NCBI GenBank assembly: GCA_021805565.1
Contig: JAJZFA010000033.1
Span: 124,001-188,000, forward strand
Reading direction: 5' to 3'
Origin: Pseudomonadota bacterium
Lineage (GTDB): Bacteria > Pseudomonadota > Alphaproteobacteria > Acetobacterales > Acetobacteraceae
DNA: 64,000 nucleotides
Part shown: one piece after another, positions 33,039 through 39,911 of the stretch
Numbering within the stretch: the first letter of the stretch is position 1
Layout of the letters: every line of letters begins with the position of its first letter
Program-made: the position numbers and the translations under genes
The notes under the pieces: model-generated
What the model saw: only the letters and a program-made list of their open reading frames with translations
Database searches by the model: none
Told to the model about the DNA's origin: nothing

Positions 33039-33968
33039 CTAATCCGGCTGGGTCGCTTTGTGTACTAGCAGCGCCATCAACCGCCGGTCGCGCCATTCCT
33101 GCCGCACCGGCTGCATATTCGCCGGAAGCTCCGCCCGCCGAGCCGCGTGCAGCCGTGCCACCAGCGCGTCATCCCAGTCCAGCGGCTTCATCTGTTCCTG
33201 CATCGTCGCATACAGCGGCCCGTACCGATGGCAGTAATCCGCCAGCCCGCCGGGTGCGTTCAGATCGATCGTTTCCAGCGGCCCCATGAAGCTCCACCGC
33301 AACCCCAGACCGTGCTTCATCAGTGCATCCAGATCGGCGACCGAGATAACATCGTCCGCGACCAGCCGGAACGCCTCCGCCAGCAGCGCCCCTTGCAGCC
33401 GGTTCAGCGCGAACCCGTCGATTTCCCGCTTCACCGTCGCCGGAACCTGACCGGCCCGCACCATGATCGCACGGGTGCGTTCCGTCACCGCCGGGTCGGT
33501 CCACGGCGCCGGGCAGATTTCCACCAGCGGAATCAGATAGGGCGGGTTTACCGGATGCGCGATCAGGCAGCGCTGCCGCGTCGCCAGATGTTCGGTGAAT
33601 GCGCTGGCGGGAATGCCTGACGACGACGACGCAATAATCGCATCCGGGCGAACAGCACGCTCCAGTTCGGCGAACACGCCGGTCTTGATATCGGCACGTT
33701 CGGGTCCGTTCTCCTGGATATATTCGGCATCGCGCACCGCGTCCCACAGCGACTCCGCCGGGGTAATGCGCGCCATCGCCGTTCCGGGGTCGTCCGGCAA
33801 CAGGCCCGCAGCGTGCAGTTCCGGCAACCGGTCGGCGATGAAGCTTTGCGCGGCGGCGGTTTGCGCCGGAAACCGGTCCCACATCGTCACGCTGAATCCG
33901 GCCCGAGCGAAAACGATCGCCCAGGCCCGGCCGATCAGCCCGGCCCCGATGACGGCGACGTTGGTCAT
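33039..33968 (-). CDS. 3-hydroxyacyl-CoA dehydrogenase / lambda-crystallin-type NAD-dependent dehydrogenase
   Basis: A 309-residue two-domain dehydrogenase. The Rossmann motif is 'VAVIGAGLIGRAWAIVFARAG', then 'YIQENGPERADIK', 'IASSSSGIPASAFTEHL' and 'RCLIAHPVNPPYLIPLVEICP', which includes the catalytic His-Pro-x-Asn region. 'GFALNRLQGALLAEAFRLV' begins the helical C-terminal domain. The short length and 'GLGLRWSFMGPLETIDLNAPGG' fit the CRYL1 (L-gulonate 3-dehydrogenase)/carnitine dehydrogenase branch better than fatty-acid oxidation enzymes, which favours a hydroxy acid rather than an acyl-CoA as substrate. Divergent from the D-2-hydroxyacid dehydrogenase next door, about 93 bases away. Confidence 0.88.
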   Translation of the reverse strand: MTNVAVIGAGLIGRAWAIVFARAGFSVTMWDRFPAQTAAAQSFIADRLPELHAAGLLPDDPGTAMARITPAESLWDAVRDAEYIQENGPERADIKTGVFAELERAVRPDAIIASSSSGIPASAFTEHLATRQRCLIAHPVNPPYLIPLVEICPAPWTDPAVTERTRAIMVRAGQVPATVKREIDGFALNRLQGALLAEAFRLVADDVISVADLDALMKHGLGLRWSFMGPLETIDLNAPGGLADYCHRYGPLYATMQEQMKPLDWDDALVARLHAARRAELPANMQPVRQEWRDRRLMALLVHKATQPD

Positions 33969-34061
33969 GCTTCCATTCTCCTATCGGCGCGGGATGCCAC
34001 GCTTGCGCGTTTGTGGCGGCGGCGGCAGTTTCTTCCCCTCGGCTACGGGAGGAAACAGGCA

Positions 34062-35051
34062 ATGACCGGCAAGATCAAGGTAGCGGTGCTGGACGACTGG
34101 CAAGGTGTCGCGCGCGGTGCGGCGGATTGGTCCGCGCTTCAGGCGCGCGCCGATGTGACGTTCTTTCAGGACGCTTTCGCCGGCGCCGATGACGCCGCGG
34201 CAAAACTGGCGGATTTCGAGATCGTCCTGTCGATGCGCGAGCGGACGCCGCTGCCCGGATCGCTGATCGACAGGCTGCCAAAGCTCCGCATGCTGGGCAT
34301 GACAGGCGCGCGCAACGCCTCCCTCGATACCGCCGCCTGCACCGCCCGGGGCATTCCGGTCTGCGCGACCCAGGGCGGCGGATACGCCGACTCCGCCACG
34401 GCCGAACTCGCGCTCGGCCTGCTGATCGCGGCGGCGCGCGGCCTGGCGGTGGGCGACGCGACGATCCGGGCGGGCGGCTTCCAAATGGGCGTCCCCGTGG
34501 GCATCGGTCTGGCCGGCAAGACGCTGGGCGTGATCGGCCTGGGCAAACTGGGCCGGTACATGGCCGGCTACGGCCAGGCGCTGCGCATGAACATGATCGC
34601 ATGGAGCCAGAACCTGACGCCAGAAAAGGCGGCGGAGGCGGGCGTCCGCCTCGTCGCCAAGGACGAACTGATGGCGACAGCCGACGCGATCAGCATCCAT
34701 CTGGTGCTGTCCGATCGCAGCCGGGGCCTGATCGGCGCCGCCGATATCGCCCGCATGAAGCCGGGTGCGATCCTGGTGAACACCTCGCGCGGTCCGATCG
34801 TCGATGAAACGGCCCTGCTCGCCGCGCTGCACGCCCGCCGCATCGTCGCCGCGCTGGACGTGTACGACCGGGAGCCTCTGCCCGCCGGCCATCCGCTGCG
34901 AACGGCCCCGAACACGGTGCTAAGTCCCCATCTGGGCTATTGCGTGCGGGAAACCTGGGACGGATTTTATCCCCAAATGATCGAGAACGCTCTGGCCTTC
35001 ATGGATGGCAAACCGGTGCGCGTCACCAACCCGGAGGCGCTGCGGACGTAA
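34062..35051 (+). CDS. D-2-hydroxyacid dehydrogenase family protein
   Basis: NAD(P)-dependent dehydrogenase of 329 residues. The Rossmann motif is 'KTLGVIGLGKLGRYMAGYG' near residue 150, followed by 'LVAKDELMATADAISIHLVLSDRSRGLIG', 'MKPGAILVNTSRGPIVDE' (catalytic Arg region), 'AALDVYDREPLPAGHPL' (catalytic Glu) and 'NTVLSPHLGYC' (catalytic His). The N-terminus is 'KVAVLDDWQGVARGAADW', a version common in the D-isomer-specific 2-hydroxyacid dehydrogenases of alphaproteobacteria. The ATG at 34062 has GGGAGGA upstream; longer in-frame ORF upstream (from 33813) is antisense to the neighbouring dehydrogenase. Substrate is not known. Confidence 0.9.
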   Translation: MTGKIKVAVLDDWQGVARGAADWSALQARADVTFFQDAFAGADDAAAKLADFEIVLSMRERTPLPGSLIDRLPKLRMLGMTGARNASLDTAACTARGIPVCATQGGGYADSATAELALGLLIAAARGLAVGDATIRAGGFQMGVPVGIGLAGKTLGVIGLGKLGRYMAGYGQALRMNMIAWSQNLTPEKAAEAGVRLVAKDELMATADAISIHLVLSDRSRGLIGAADIARMKPGAILVNTSRGPIVDETALLAALHARRIVAALDVYDREPLPAGHPLRTAPNTVLSPHLGYCVRETWDGFYPQMIENALAFMDGKPVRVTNPEALRT

Positions 35052-35062
35052 ATCCGCACGAT

Positions 35063-35572
35063 CTATTCCGGCGCGGCGGTCAGCATCGCCTCGCCGCCCG
35101 CATCGTCTTTCACCGTGGCCGCCAGCACCCGCCACGCCTGTTTGTCGCGTGCGACCAGATATTCCCGGTCGTGGATCGACGCCACCTTGGCGTCGTCGTG
35201 TTCGATCGCCAGCCGGAACGTCAGGCCCGCCCGGCGGAATCCGGCTTCCAGCGCATCGGTCACGGCCTGTTCGGCCGCTTTATCGGTCACAGCCGAACAA
35301 ATACCGTCATCGGACGACACCAGCGCCAGCTTCACCCCGGCGGCCGACCCATCGAAAACCTGCCCCGGCGCGCCATTCAGCAACGCCGCTCGGGCCTGGT
35401 CCGGCACGGGCGCCAGCGTCGCCGTCTTCGCCCATGCCCGCAACGCGGCCGGCCGGCCGGCAAACGGCAGGCAGCCTTGAAGGAACAGCCCCACCAGTTC
35501 TTCCGGCGCCCCGGCCCACGCCGCCGCCGGCAGCATCAGTCCGGCCGCGACGACGATGCCCAGCGGTTTCAG
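35063..35572 (-). CDS. Exported protein of unknown function with probable CTG start
   Basis: From an ATG at 35536 the frame gives 157 residues but only the second half of a signal peptide. Reading 12 codons further up reaches a CTG that overlaps the TGA of the ABC ATPase as CTGA; from it the N-terminus is M-K-P-L-G-I-V-V-A-A-G-L-M-L-P-A-A-A-W-A, a complete signal peptide with a charged start, a hydrophobic core and an Ala-x-Ala-like cleavage site. The mature part (about 149 residues) has two cysteines and 'RLAIEHDDAKVASIHDREY'. I do not recognise the family; a NMCC_0638-like small exported protein is possible. Probably co-translated with the MlaF-like ATPase. Confidence 0.72.
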   Translation of the reverse strand: MKPLGIVVAAGLMLPAAAWAGAPEELVGLFLQGCLPFAGRPAALRAWAKTATLAPVPDQARAALLNGAPGQVFDGSAAGVKLALVSSDDGICSAVTDKAAEQAVTDALEAGFRRAGLTFRLAIEHDDAKVASIHDREYLVARDKQAWRVLAATVKDDAGGEAMLTAAPE

Positions 35573-36345
35573 CGGCGTAGCTCCATCTGGATCGGGCCTT
35601 CGCGGCGCCCATGGGTGAACTGATCGACTGCCGTATTATGGCTGTCCATCAAATCCGCCGCCGGCCCCGACCAAACGATCCGCCCGTTCAACAGCATCGC
35701 CGCCCGGTCGCCGATCCGCCGGGCGCTCGCCATATCGTGCGTGATCGCGATCGCCGTGCTGCCCAGGCGCTTGACGCAATCGACGATCAACCCGTCGATT
35801 GCCGCGCCCATGATCGGATCGAGGCCGGTCGTCGGTTCATCGAAAAACATGATCTCCGGCTGCGACGCGATGGCCCGGGCCAGCGCCACACGCTTTTGCA
35901 TGCCGCCCGACAGTTCCGCCGGCGACAAATCGCCGACGCTGGCGGCCAGCCCGACCTGTTGCAGAAAGTCGTTCGCCTTGGTTCGGGCATCGATCCGGCT
36001 GGCCTTATGGCGGGCGAGCAACCCGAACGCGACGTTTTCCCAAACCGGCAGGCTGTCGAACAACGCCCCGGCCTGAAACAGCATCCCGATGCGCGCGCGC
36101 GTCAATTCCCGCTCCCCACGCGGCTGCTTCAGGATGTCCTTGCCGTCGATCTCGATCGTGCCGGCATCGGGTTCGATCAGGCCCAGGATGCATTTCAGCA
36201 GCACCGACTTGCCGGACCCCGACCCGCCGATGACCACCAGCGACGTTCCTCGCGGCACATCGAGATCGACGCCATCCAGCACTTGTTTGGCGCCAAAGCG
36301 TTTGTGCAGGCCGCGAATACGGATTTTCGGTGTTTCATCGCTCAT
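35569..36345 (-). CDS. mlaF: MlaF-like ABC transporter ATP-binding protein (lipid asymmetry / Ttg2A type)
   Basis: A 258-residue ATPase: Walker A 'VIGGSGSGKSVLLKCI', Q-loop 'IGMLFQAGALFDSLPVWENVAF' (the 'FQxGALFDSLxVxENV' stretch is a hallmark of MlaF/Ttg2A), signature 'AELSGGMQKRVALARAIA', Walker B 'PEIMFFDEPTTGLDP', and 'ITHDMASARRIGDRAAMLLNG'. MlaF drives MlaE/MlaD-mediated phospholipid transport between inner and outer membranes. No mlaE, mlaD, mlaC or mlaB gene is adjacent here; what follows is the exported protein above. The partner permease must be elsewhere, or the operon ended here by rearrangement. Cytoplasmic. Confidence 0.85.
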   Translation of the reverse strand: MSDETPKIRIRGLHKRFGAKQVLDGVDLDVPRGTSLVVIGGSGSGKSVLLKCILGLIEPDAGTIEIDGKDILKQPRGERELTRARIGMLFQAGALFDSLPVWENVAFGLLARHKASRIDARTKANDFLQQVGLAASVGDLSPAELSGGMQKRVALARAIASQPEIMFFDEPTTGLDPIMGAAIDGLIVDCVKRLGSTAIAITHDMASARRIGDRAAMLLNGRIVWSGPAADLMDSHNTAVDQFTHGRREGPIQMELRR

Positions 36346-36480
36346 GCCCGGTTAGATGCCGCGCGATTGCGATTTGGGCAAGGCCGGGTGCGCGGCTTGC
36401 GAACGCGGCGATATGGGTTTTAGCTGTCCTGGTCGCGCGCCGCCATTGGAAGGCGGTGCGGTTTGCAGGAGGAAAACCCA

Positions 36481-36894
36481 ATGAACGACATTGCCGGGGC
36501 CGCTGGCGGCAAATTGGCCCATGCCACGCTGGAAAACGCGCATTACGTGACGGGCCGGCGATCTTTCTTCAAATACCGCGACCTTGGCGTAACCGAGGCC
36601 ACCGGCGGCAAACTGCGCGCGCAGGTGACGACCGCCACGCAGGGGCTGGGTGAGCCGACCGGCTGGCATTATCACGTTTGCGAGCATCAGCTTGTCTATA
36701 TGTTGAAGGGCTGGGTCGATCTGGAATTCGAGGACGGCACGAAGGTTCGCCTGATGCCGGGCGAATCGCTGATGATCCCCGGCGGAATGCGCCACAACGA
36801 AACCGGCACGGCGGACGAACTGGAATTGCTGGAGGTTTCGGTGCCGGCGGAAATGAAAACGGTGGTGTGCGAAGCGCCGGCTGGGATCGGGTAG
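36481..36894 (+). CDS. Cupin-domain protein
   Basis: A 137-residue single-domain beta-barrel. The first cupin motif is in 'GWHYHVCEHQLVYMLKGWVDLEF' (GxHxH...E..YVLxG) and the second in 'MPGESLMIPGGMRHNETGT' (PG...P.G..H). His, His, Glu and His ligands for a divalent metal are in place. ATG at 36481 follows an AGGAGGA site. The enzyme or sensor role cannot be predicted. The next feature downstream is the IS256 element, after 168 bases that contain nothing recognisable. Confidence 0.85.
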   Translation: MNDIAGAAGGKLAHATLENAHYVTGRRSFFKYRDLGVTEATGGKLRAQVTTATQGLGEPTGWHYHVCEHQLVYMLKGWVDLEFEDGTKVRLMPGESLMIPGGMRHNETGTADELELLEVSVPAEMKTVVCEAPAGIG

Positions 36895-37062
36895 CCGGAG
36901 GCGCGGAGATAGCCGGACCGGCGGGGTAGGGACGGCTGTTCCGGGATCACGGAAGTCCTGTTCTGGCTATGATGACGCGGTAGGCAGACAGAGGGGTGCT
37001 AGCAGCAATCATCACGAGCTCTCGTTCGTTGTCCGGCTACAACTAATCAGCGCTGCCGACCA

Positions 37063-37088
37063 GAGCCTGTCCGTAAATCTGTGTGCGG
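37063..37088 (+). repeat. Left terminal inverted repeat of the IS256-family element
   Basis: Core 37068-37087, matching the reverse complement of 39071-39090 at 18 of 20 positions. The transposase start codon is 29 bases inside it. Confidence 0.6.
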
Positions 37089-37116
37089 GGCATAACCAAC
37101 GCCAAGGAGGCGTATT

Positions 37117-38418
37117 ATGCCGAGCAGAGCCAAGAAGCTGGACCGCGCCGTGGCCAAACTCCCCTCGATCCCCAAAGAGCTTGTCGCACAGTTCCTGACT
37201 GGCCCAATGACCGGAGAGGCGATCAACGCCGCCGGGATCGCCTTCAAGCAGGCGCTGATCGAGGCGTCGCTGAACGCCGAACTGACGCACCACCTGGGCT
37301 ACGCGCCGGGCGGGGACCGGCCGGCGTCCATGACCAACCAGCGCAACGGCGTCACCGCCAAGACGGTGCTGACCGGCGACGGCCGCGTGCGGATCGAGAC
37401 ACCGCGCGACCGCGACGGCAGTTTCGAGCCTTTGCTGCTGCCCAAACACGCCCGCCGGTTCACCGCGTTCGACGACAGCATCGTGGCCCTGTATGCGCGC
37501 GGCCTGACGGTGCGCGAGATCCAGGGCTATCTGGCCGAAGCATACGGCACCGAGGTCGGCCATGACCTGATCAGCACGGTGACCGACAGCGTGCTGTCGG
37601 AGGTCACGGCCTGGCAGGCCCGGGCGCTGGAGGCTGTGTATCCGGTTGTTTTCTTCGACGCATTGCGGGTGAAGGTCCGGGAAGACAACGTGGTACGCAA
37701 CAAAGCGGTGTACCTGGCTCTGGGCATCCGCCGCGACGGCTCGCGCGAGATTCTGGGGCTTTGGATCGAGACCACCGAGGGTGCGAAGTTCTGGATGAAG
37801 GTGTTCAACGATCTGAAGACCCGCGGCGTGAACGACATCCTGGGTGCGGCAGACGCCTTCCGGCACATCGGCTCGCTTCGCGAACCGATCGCGGTGACAG
37901 ATGGTCTGACCGGCATGCCCGCCGCTTTGGCTGCGGTGTTCCCGCGGACGACGTTGCAAACCTGCATCGTGCATCTGATCCGCAACAGCCTCGATTACGC
38001 CAGTTGGAAGGACCGCAAGTCGCTGGCCGCCGCACTTCGCCCGATCTACGCGGCCGCCAGCGCCGAGGCCGCCCTCGCGGCGCTGGATGCGTTCGCGGAT
38101 GGCGAATGGGGGCGGAAGTTTCCCACGGTCGTTGCCGCGTGGCGGCGGGCCTGGGACCAGGTGATCCCGTTCTTTACTTTCCCGCCGGAGATTAGGCGGG
38201 TGATCTACACCACCAATGCGATCGAGAGCGTGAACGCGCGGGTGCGCAAGATCATCAAGACACGCGGCCATTTCCCGACCGACGACGCGGCGAGCAAACT
38301 CATATGGTTGGCGTTGCGCAACATCACCGCCGGCTGGAGCAACGCGGCGCACAACTGGAAGGAGGCGATGAACCAGTTCGCGATCCTGTACGACGACCGC
38401 TTCAACGCGGCCGGCTGA
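37117..38418 (+). CDS. IS256-family transposase (DDE)
   Basis: 433-residue mutator-type transposase. DDE catalytic residues are D181 ('VVFFDALRVKV'), D262 ('VTDGLTGMP') and E370 ('TTNAIESVN'). 'ALYARGLTVREIQGYLAEAYG' and 'LQTCIVHLIRNSLDYASWKDRK' are standard IS256 motifs, and 'IPFFTFPPEIRRVIYTTNAIES' ends the catalytic core. Compared with the usual layout, residues 243-257 look inserted between 'GVNDIL' and 'IAVTDGLTGM' (codons 37843-37887). This in-frame 15-residue addition is directly before the second Asp; whether the enzyme tolerates it is unknown. Otherwise no frameshift or stop is seen, so it may be active. Confidence 0.93.
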   Translation: MPSRAKKLDRAVAKLPSIPKELVAQFLTGPMTGEAINAAGIAFKQALIEASLNAELTHHLGYAPGGDRPASMTNQRNGVTAKTVLTGDGRVRIETPRDRDGSFEPLLLPKHARRFTAFDDSIVALYARGLTVREIQGYLAEAYGTEVGHDLISTVTDSVLSEVTAWQARALEAVYPVVFFDALRVKVREDNVVRNKAVYLALGIRRDGSREILGLWIETTEGAKFWMKVFNDLKTRGVNDILGAADAFRHIGSLREPIAVTDGLTGMPAALAAVFPRTTLQTCIVHLIRNSLDYASWKDRKSLAAALRPIYAAASAEAALAALDAFADGEWGRKFPTVVAAWRRAWDQVIPFFTFPPEIRRVIYTTNAIESVNARVRKIIKTRGHFPTDDAASKLIWLALRNITAGWSNAAHNWKEAMNQFAILYDDRFNAAG

Positions 38419-38454
38419 TCCCATTGGTTCAACGTTACGTAACGGAGAACAGCC

Positions 38455-38775
38455 ATGCCCAGAGGCCGTCTACCCGAAGGTTCCGCCGCGCTGAGCAACG
38501 CTGAACGTCAGGCCCGCCATCGTGCCAGACGACAGGCGCGACAACCACTGCTCACCATTAAACGCCCCCAGGGGGCGCGGCGAAGCCGAAGCAAGCGCTG
38601 GAACGATGCGTTGGCCGAGATGCTCGCGGTCCAGGCCGAATGCGCCGCCTGGTTCGACGCCTTGCCCGAAAGCCTGCGCGACAGCGCCACCGCGATGGCG
38701 CTTCAGGACATGATCGATCTTGATCTGGACGCCATCGCCGCGATTCAGCCGCCTCGCGGATACGGTCGTGACTGA
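38455..38775 (+). CDS. IS-associated small passenger protein
   Basis: A 106-residue basic-then-acidic protein: 'SNAERQARHRARRQARQP' at the front suggests nucleic-acid binding, and the C-terminus 'DLDLDAIAAIQPPRGYGRD' is a distinctive ending I associate from memory with small ORFs next to insertion sequences in alphaproteobacteria. It starts 36 bases after the transposase stop, in the same orientation, and ends before the right inverted repeat, so it is mobile with the element. Role in transposition is not known. Confidence 0.7.
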   Translation: MPRGRLPEGSAALSNAERQARHRARRQARQPLLTIKRPQGARRSRSKRWNDALAEMLAVQAECAAWFDALPESLRDSATAMALQDMIDLDLDAIAAIQPPRGYGRD

Positions 38776-39069
38776 GCGGCGCGACACGACCGATGCCTGA
38801 AGCGTGGCGTCGCGCGCGAGCCGTGGCAAATCGTGGGTCCTCGCCATGCTCGCCCCGAAGCCGGGGCTGTGCGTGGCTCCGGTCCCGCCGAAGACGGCGG
38901 ATTTGACACGGCACGCGCGCGGCCGCCGGGATAATGGCAGGTCGGGACGAAGGAACAGGCGCTTTGATCGAACCAAGGAACAACCGGCACCAGCCGTCGT
39001 GGGCCTTGCCGTCACGATCAACCGTCGCTTACAGTCGGTCACCCAATGGTGGGTGAGACTGAACAAGCC

Positions 39070-39095
39070 TCGCACACAGATATTCGGACACTCCC
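39070..39095 (-). repeat. Right terminal inverted repeat of the IS256-family element
   Basis: Reverse complement shares TGTCCG...ATCTGTGTGCG with the left end (18 of 20). The 295 bases between the passenger gene and this repeat hold no supported gene. Confidence 0.55.
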
Positions 39096-39132
39096 GCCTA
39101 CCGGGATCCATAGTGAGGCCAACTGAGATCGA

Positions 39133-39173
39133 GCCGAAAGCACGCCTCCCATGGGGCGGGAGGCGGCTTTGGC
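39133..39173. repeat. Long near-perfect hairpin beside the IS
   Basis: GCCGAAAGCaCGCCTCCC pairs with GGGAGGCGGCTTTGGC around a 7-base loop, giving a 16-17 bp stem with minor bulges. No T-run follows, so it is not a classical terminator; it may be a relic of a mobile element end or a processed RNA structure. Confidence 0.5.
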
Positions 39174-39187
39174 GTCGCCGCTAATAT

Positions 39188-39206
39188 CGTTTCAGAATAC
39201 GAAACG
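39188..39206. repeat. Short inverted repeat CGTTTC...GAAACG
   Basis: A 6-bp stem with a 7-base loop, followed by CTTTT on the plus strand. It could be a weak terminator or an operator-like site in the degraded stretch. Confidence 0.3.
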
Positions 39207-39209
39207 CTT

Positions 39210-39413
39210 TTAGGCCAAAATGTCTTGCGTAGATACGCCGACCGTCCGCAAGCGTAATCCACGGACGATAAATATAAGCACCATCAAGTAAAGGTTTTTG
39301 CTGCGCTCGGCGCGAAATTTTGACCATAACTGGCCTCCATCATAGGGAAAACCTACGCCTCCCGGCGCTGGCGCATCAACGATGCCTAATGACTCTAGTG
39401 TCTTCAAATCCAT
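39210..39413 (-). CDS. Doubtful small ORF with a membrane-like segment
   Basis: 67 codons from ATG 39413 ('MDLKTLESLGIVDAPAPGGV') with a hydrophobic stretch 'NLYLMVLIFIV' near the middle. A longer version to 39497 would be translated through a transcription terminator and is not credible. It lies directly downstream of that terminator and in DNA of visibly lower GC than the chromosome. No family is recognised; it may be a fragment left by a mobile element. Confidence 0.22.
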   Translation of the reverse strand: MDLKTLESLGIVDAPAPGGVGFPYDGGQLWSKFRAERSKNLYLMVLIFIVRGLRLRTVGVSTQDILA

Positions 39414-39465
39414 TTTGCAATTAATTTCCGCACCCGGTAGTGCCTGAATTTGAAATTGGGAGGTA

Positions 39466-39489
39466 AAAAAACCCGCCGAAGCGGGGCTT
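39466..39489 (-). terminator. Rho-independent terminator (CCCGC-TTCG-GCGGG-T7)
   Basis: On the minus strand CCCGC TTCG GCGGG is followed by seven T residues; the UUCG tetraloop makes it very stable. It terminates transcription coming from the LppC/small-ORF side (39.5-41.1 kb). Confidence 0.85.
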
Positions 39490-39512
39490 TCTAACACTGC
39501 GGTAGCTTGCGA

Positions 39513-39911
39513 TCACCAAACCGCAGCGGCCAGCGTTTCCGCTGGACTTAATGTTGTCTTGCTAACGCTTGCCGAATCATGGCCCCGCCGCCCCCCCCAG
39601 CGCCCGCCGCAACCACGTTGAAGCGGCATCCACCTATTCGGTAAAGGTGGGTTCGCCCACTCTCGGTCTGTCGCGGAGCAAATGGCCGGCAGGTCGGCCA
39701 TAATGCGCCGGTGGCGCCTGGCAATCGCGGCCTTCCCCGGTGCCGGACTCGTCCCGGCCTTCGACGCGGCCAGCCTGTCGCCGACAGCCTTCATCGCTTG
39801 CTCGGCGTCCTCGGCGTGGGCGGCGATGTCCTGGCCAGCGATGTCGCAGCGGTCGTCTTTGAGTGTCGCCTTATAGCCCCGGTGCGGAGTCCGACTGAGG
39901 AGCAGGGTCAA
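39513..39911 (-). CDS. Hypothetical ORF downstream of the LppC-like gene
   Basis: 132 codons from a TTG at 39911 that lies inside the end of the upstream gene; an internal start is more likely. 'GQDIAAHAEDAEQAMKAVGD' and 'KAAIARRHRRIMADLPAICS' look like helical coding sequence, while the C-terminal third ('GCGGRWGGRRGHDSASVS') does not. It ends 24 bases before a strong terminator on the same strand, consistent with being the last ORF of that transcript. No family is recognised; it may be a fragment. Confidence 0.3.
   Translation of the reverse strand: MTLLLSRTPHRGYKATLKDDRCDIAGQDIAAHAEDAEQAMKAVGDRLAASKAGTSPAPGKAAIARRHRRIMADLPAICSATDREWANPPLPNRWMPLQRGCGGRWGGRRGHDSASVSKTTLSPAETLAAAVW

Larger units (their letters stand above)
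37063..39095 (+). mobile_element. IS256-family insertion sequence with passenger gene
   Basis: The left end reads GAGCCTGTCCGTAAATCTGT and continues into GTGCG. The reverse complement of 39071-39095 contains TGTCCGAATATCTGTGTGCG, so an 18/20 match identifies imperfect terminal inverted repeats. Between them lie a transposase and a small passenger ORF, giving about 2.03 kb rather than the 1.3-1.5 kb of simple IS256 elements. No target-site duplication is evident, and the exact outer bases are uncertain. The element sits between a cupin gene and a short degraded region. Confidence 0.65.

Noticed and set aside
38776-39069. Search for another gene inside the IS
   Set aside because: No frame shows a recognisable start, codon pattern or motif; treated as IS non-coding tail.
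38804-39184. Plus-strand open frame after the passenger gene
   Set aside because: It runs across the right inverted repeat of the IS and has no motif.
39414-39497. N-terminal extension of the doubtful small ORF
   Set aside because: The extension is encoded by a rho-independent terminator hairpin and its T-run.
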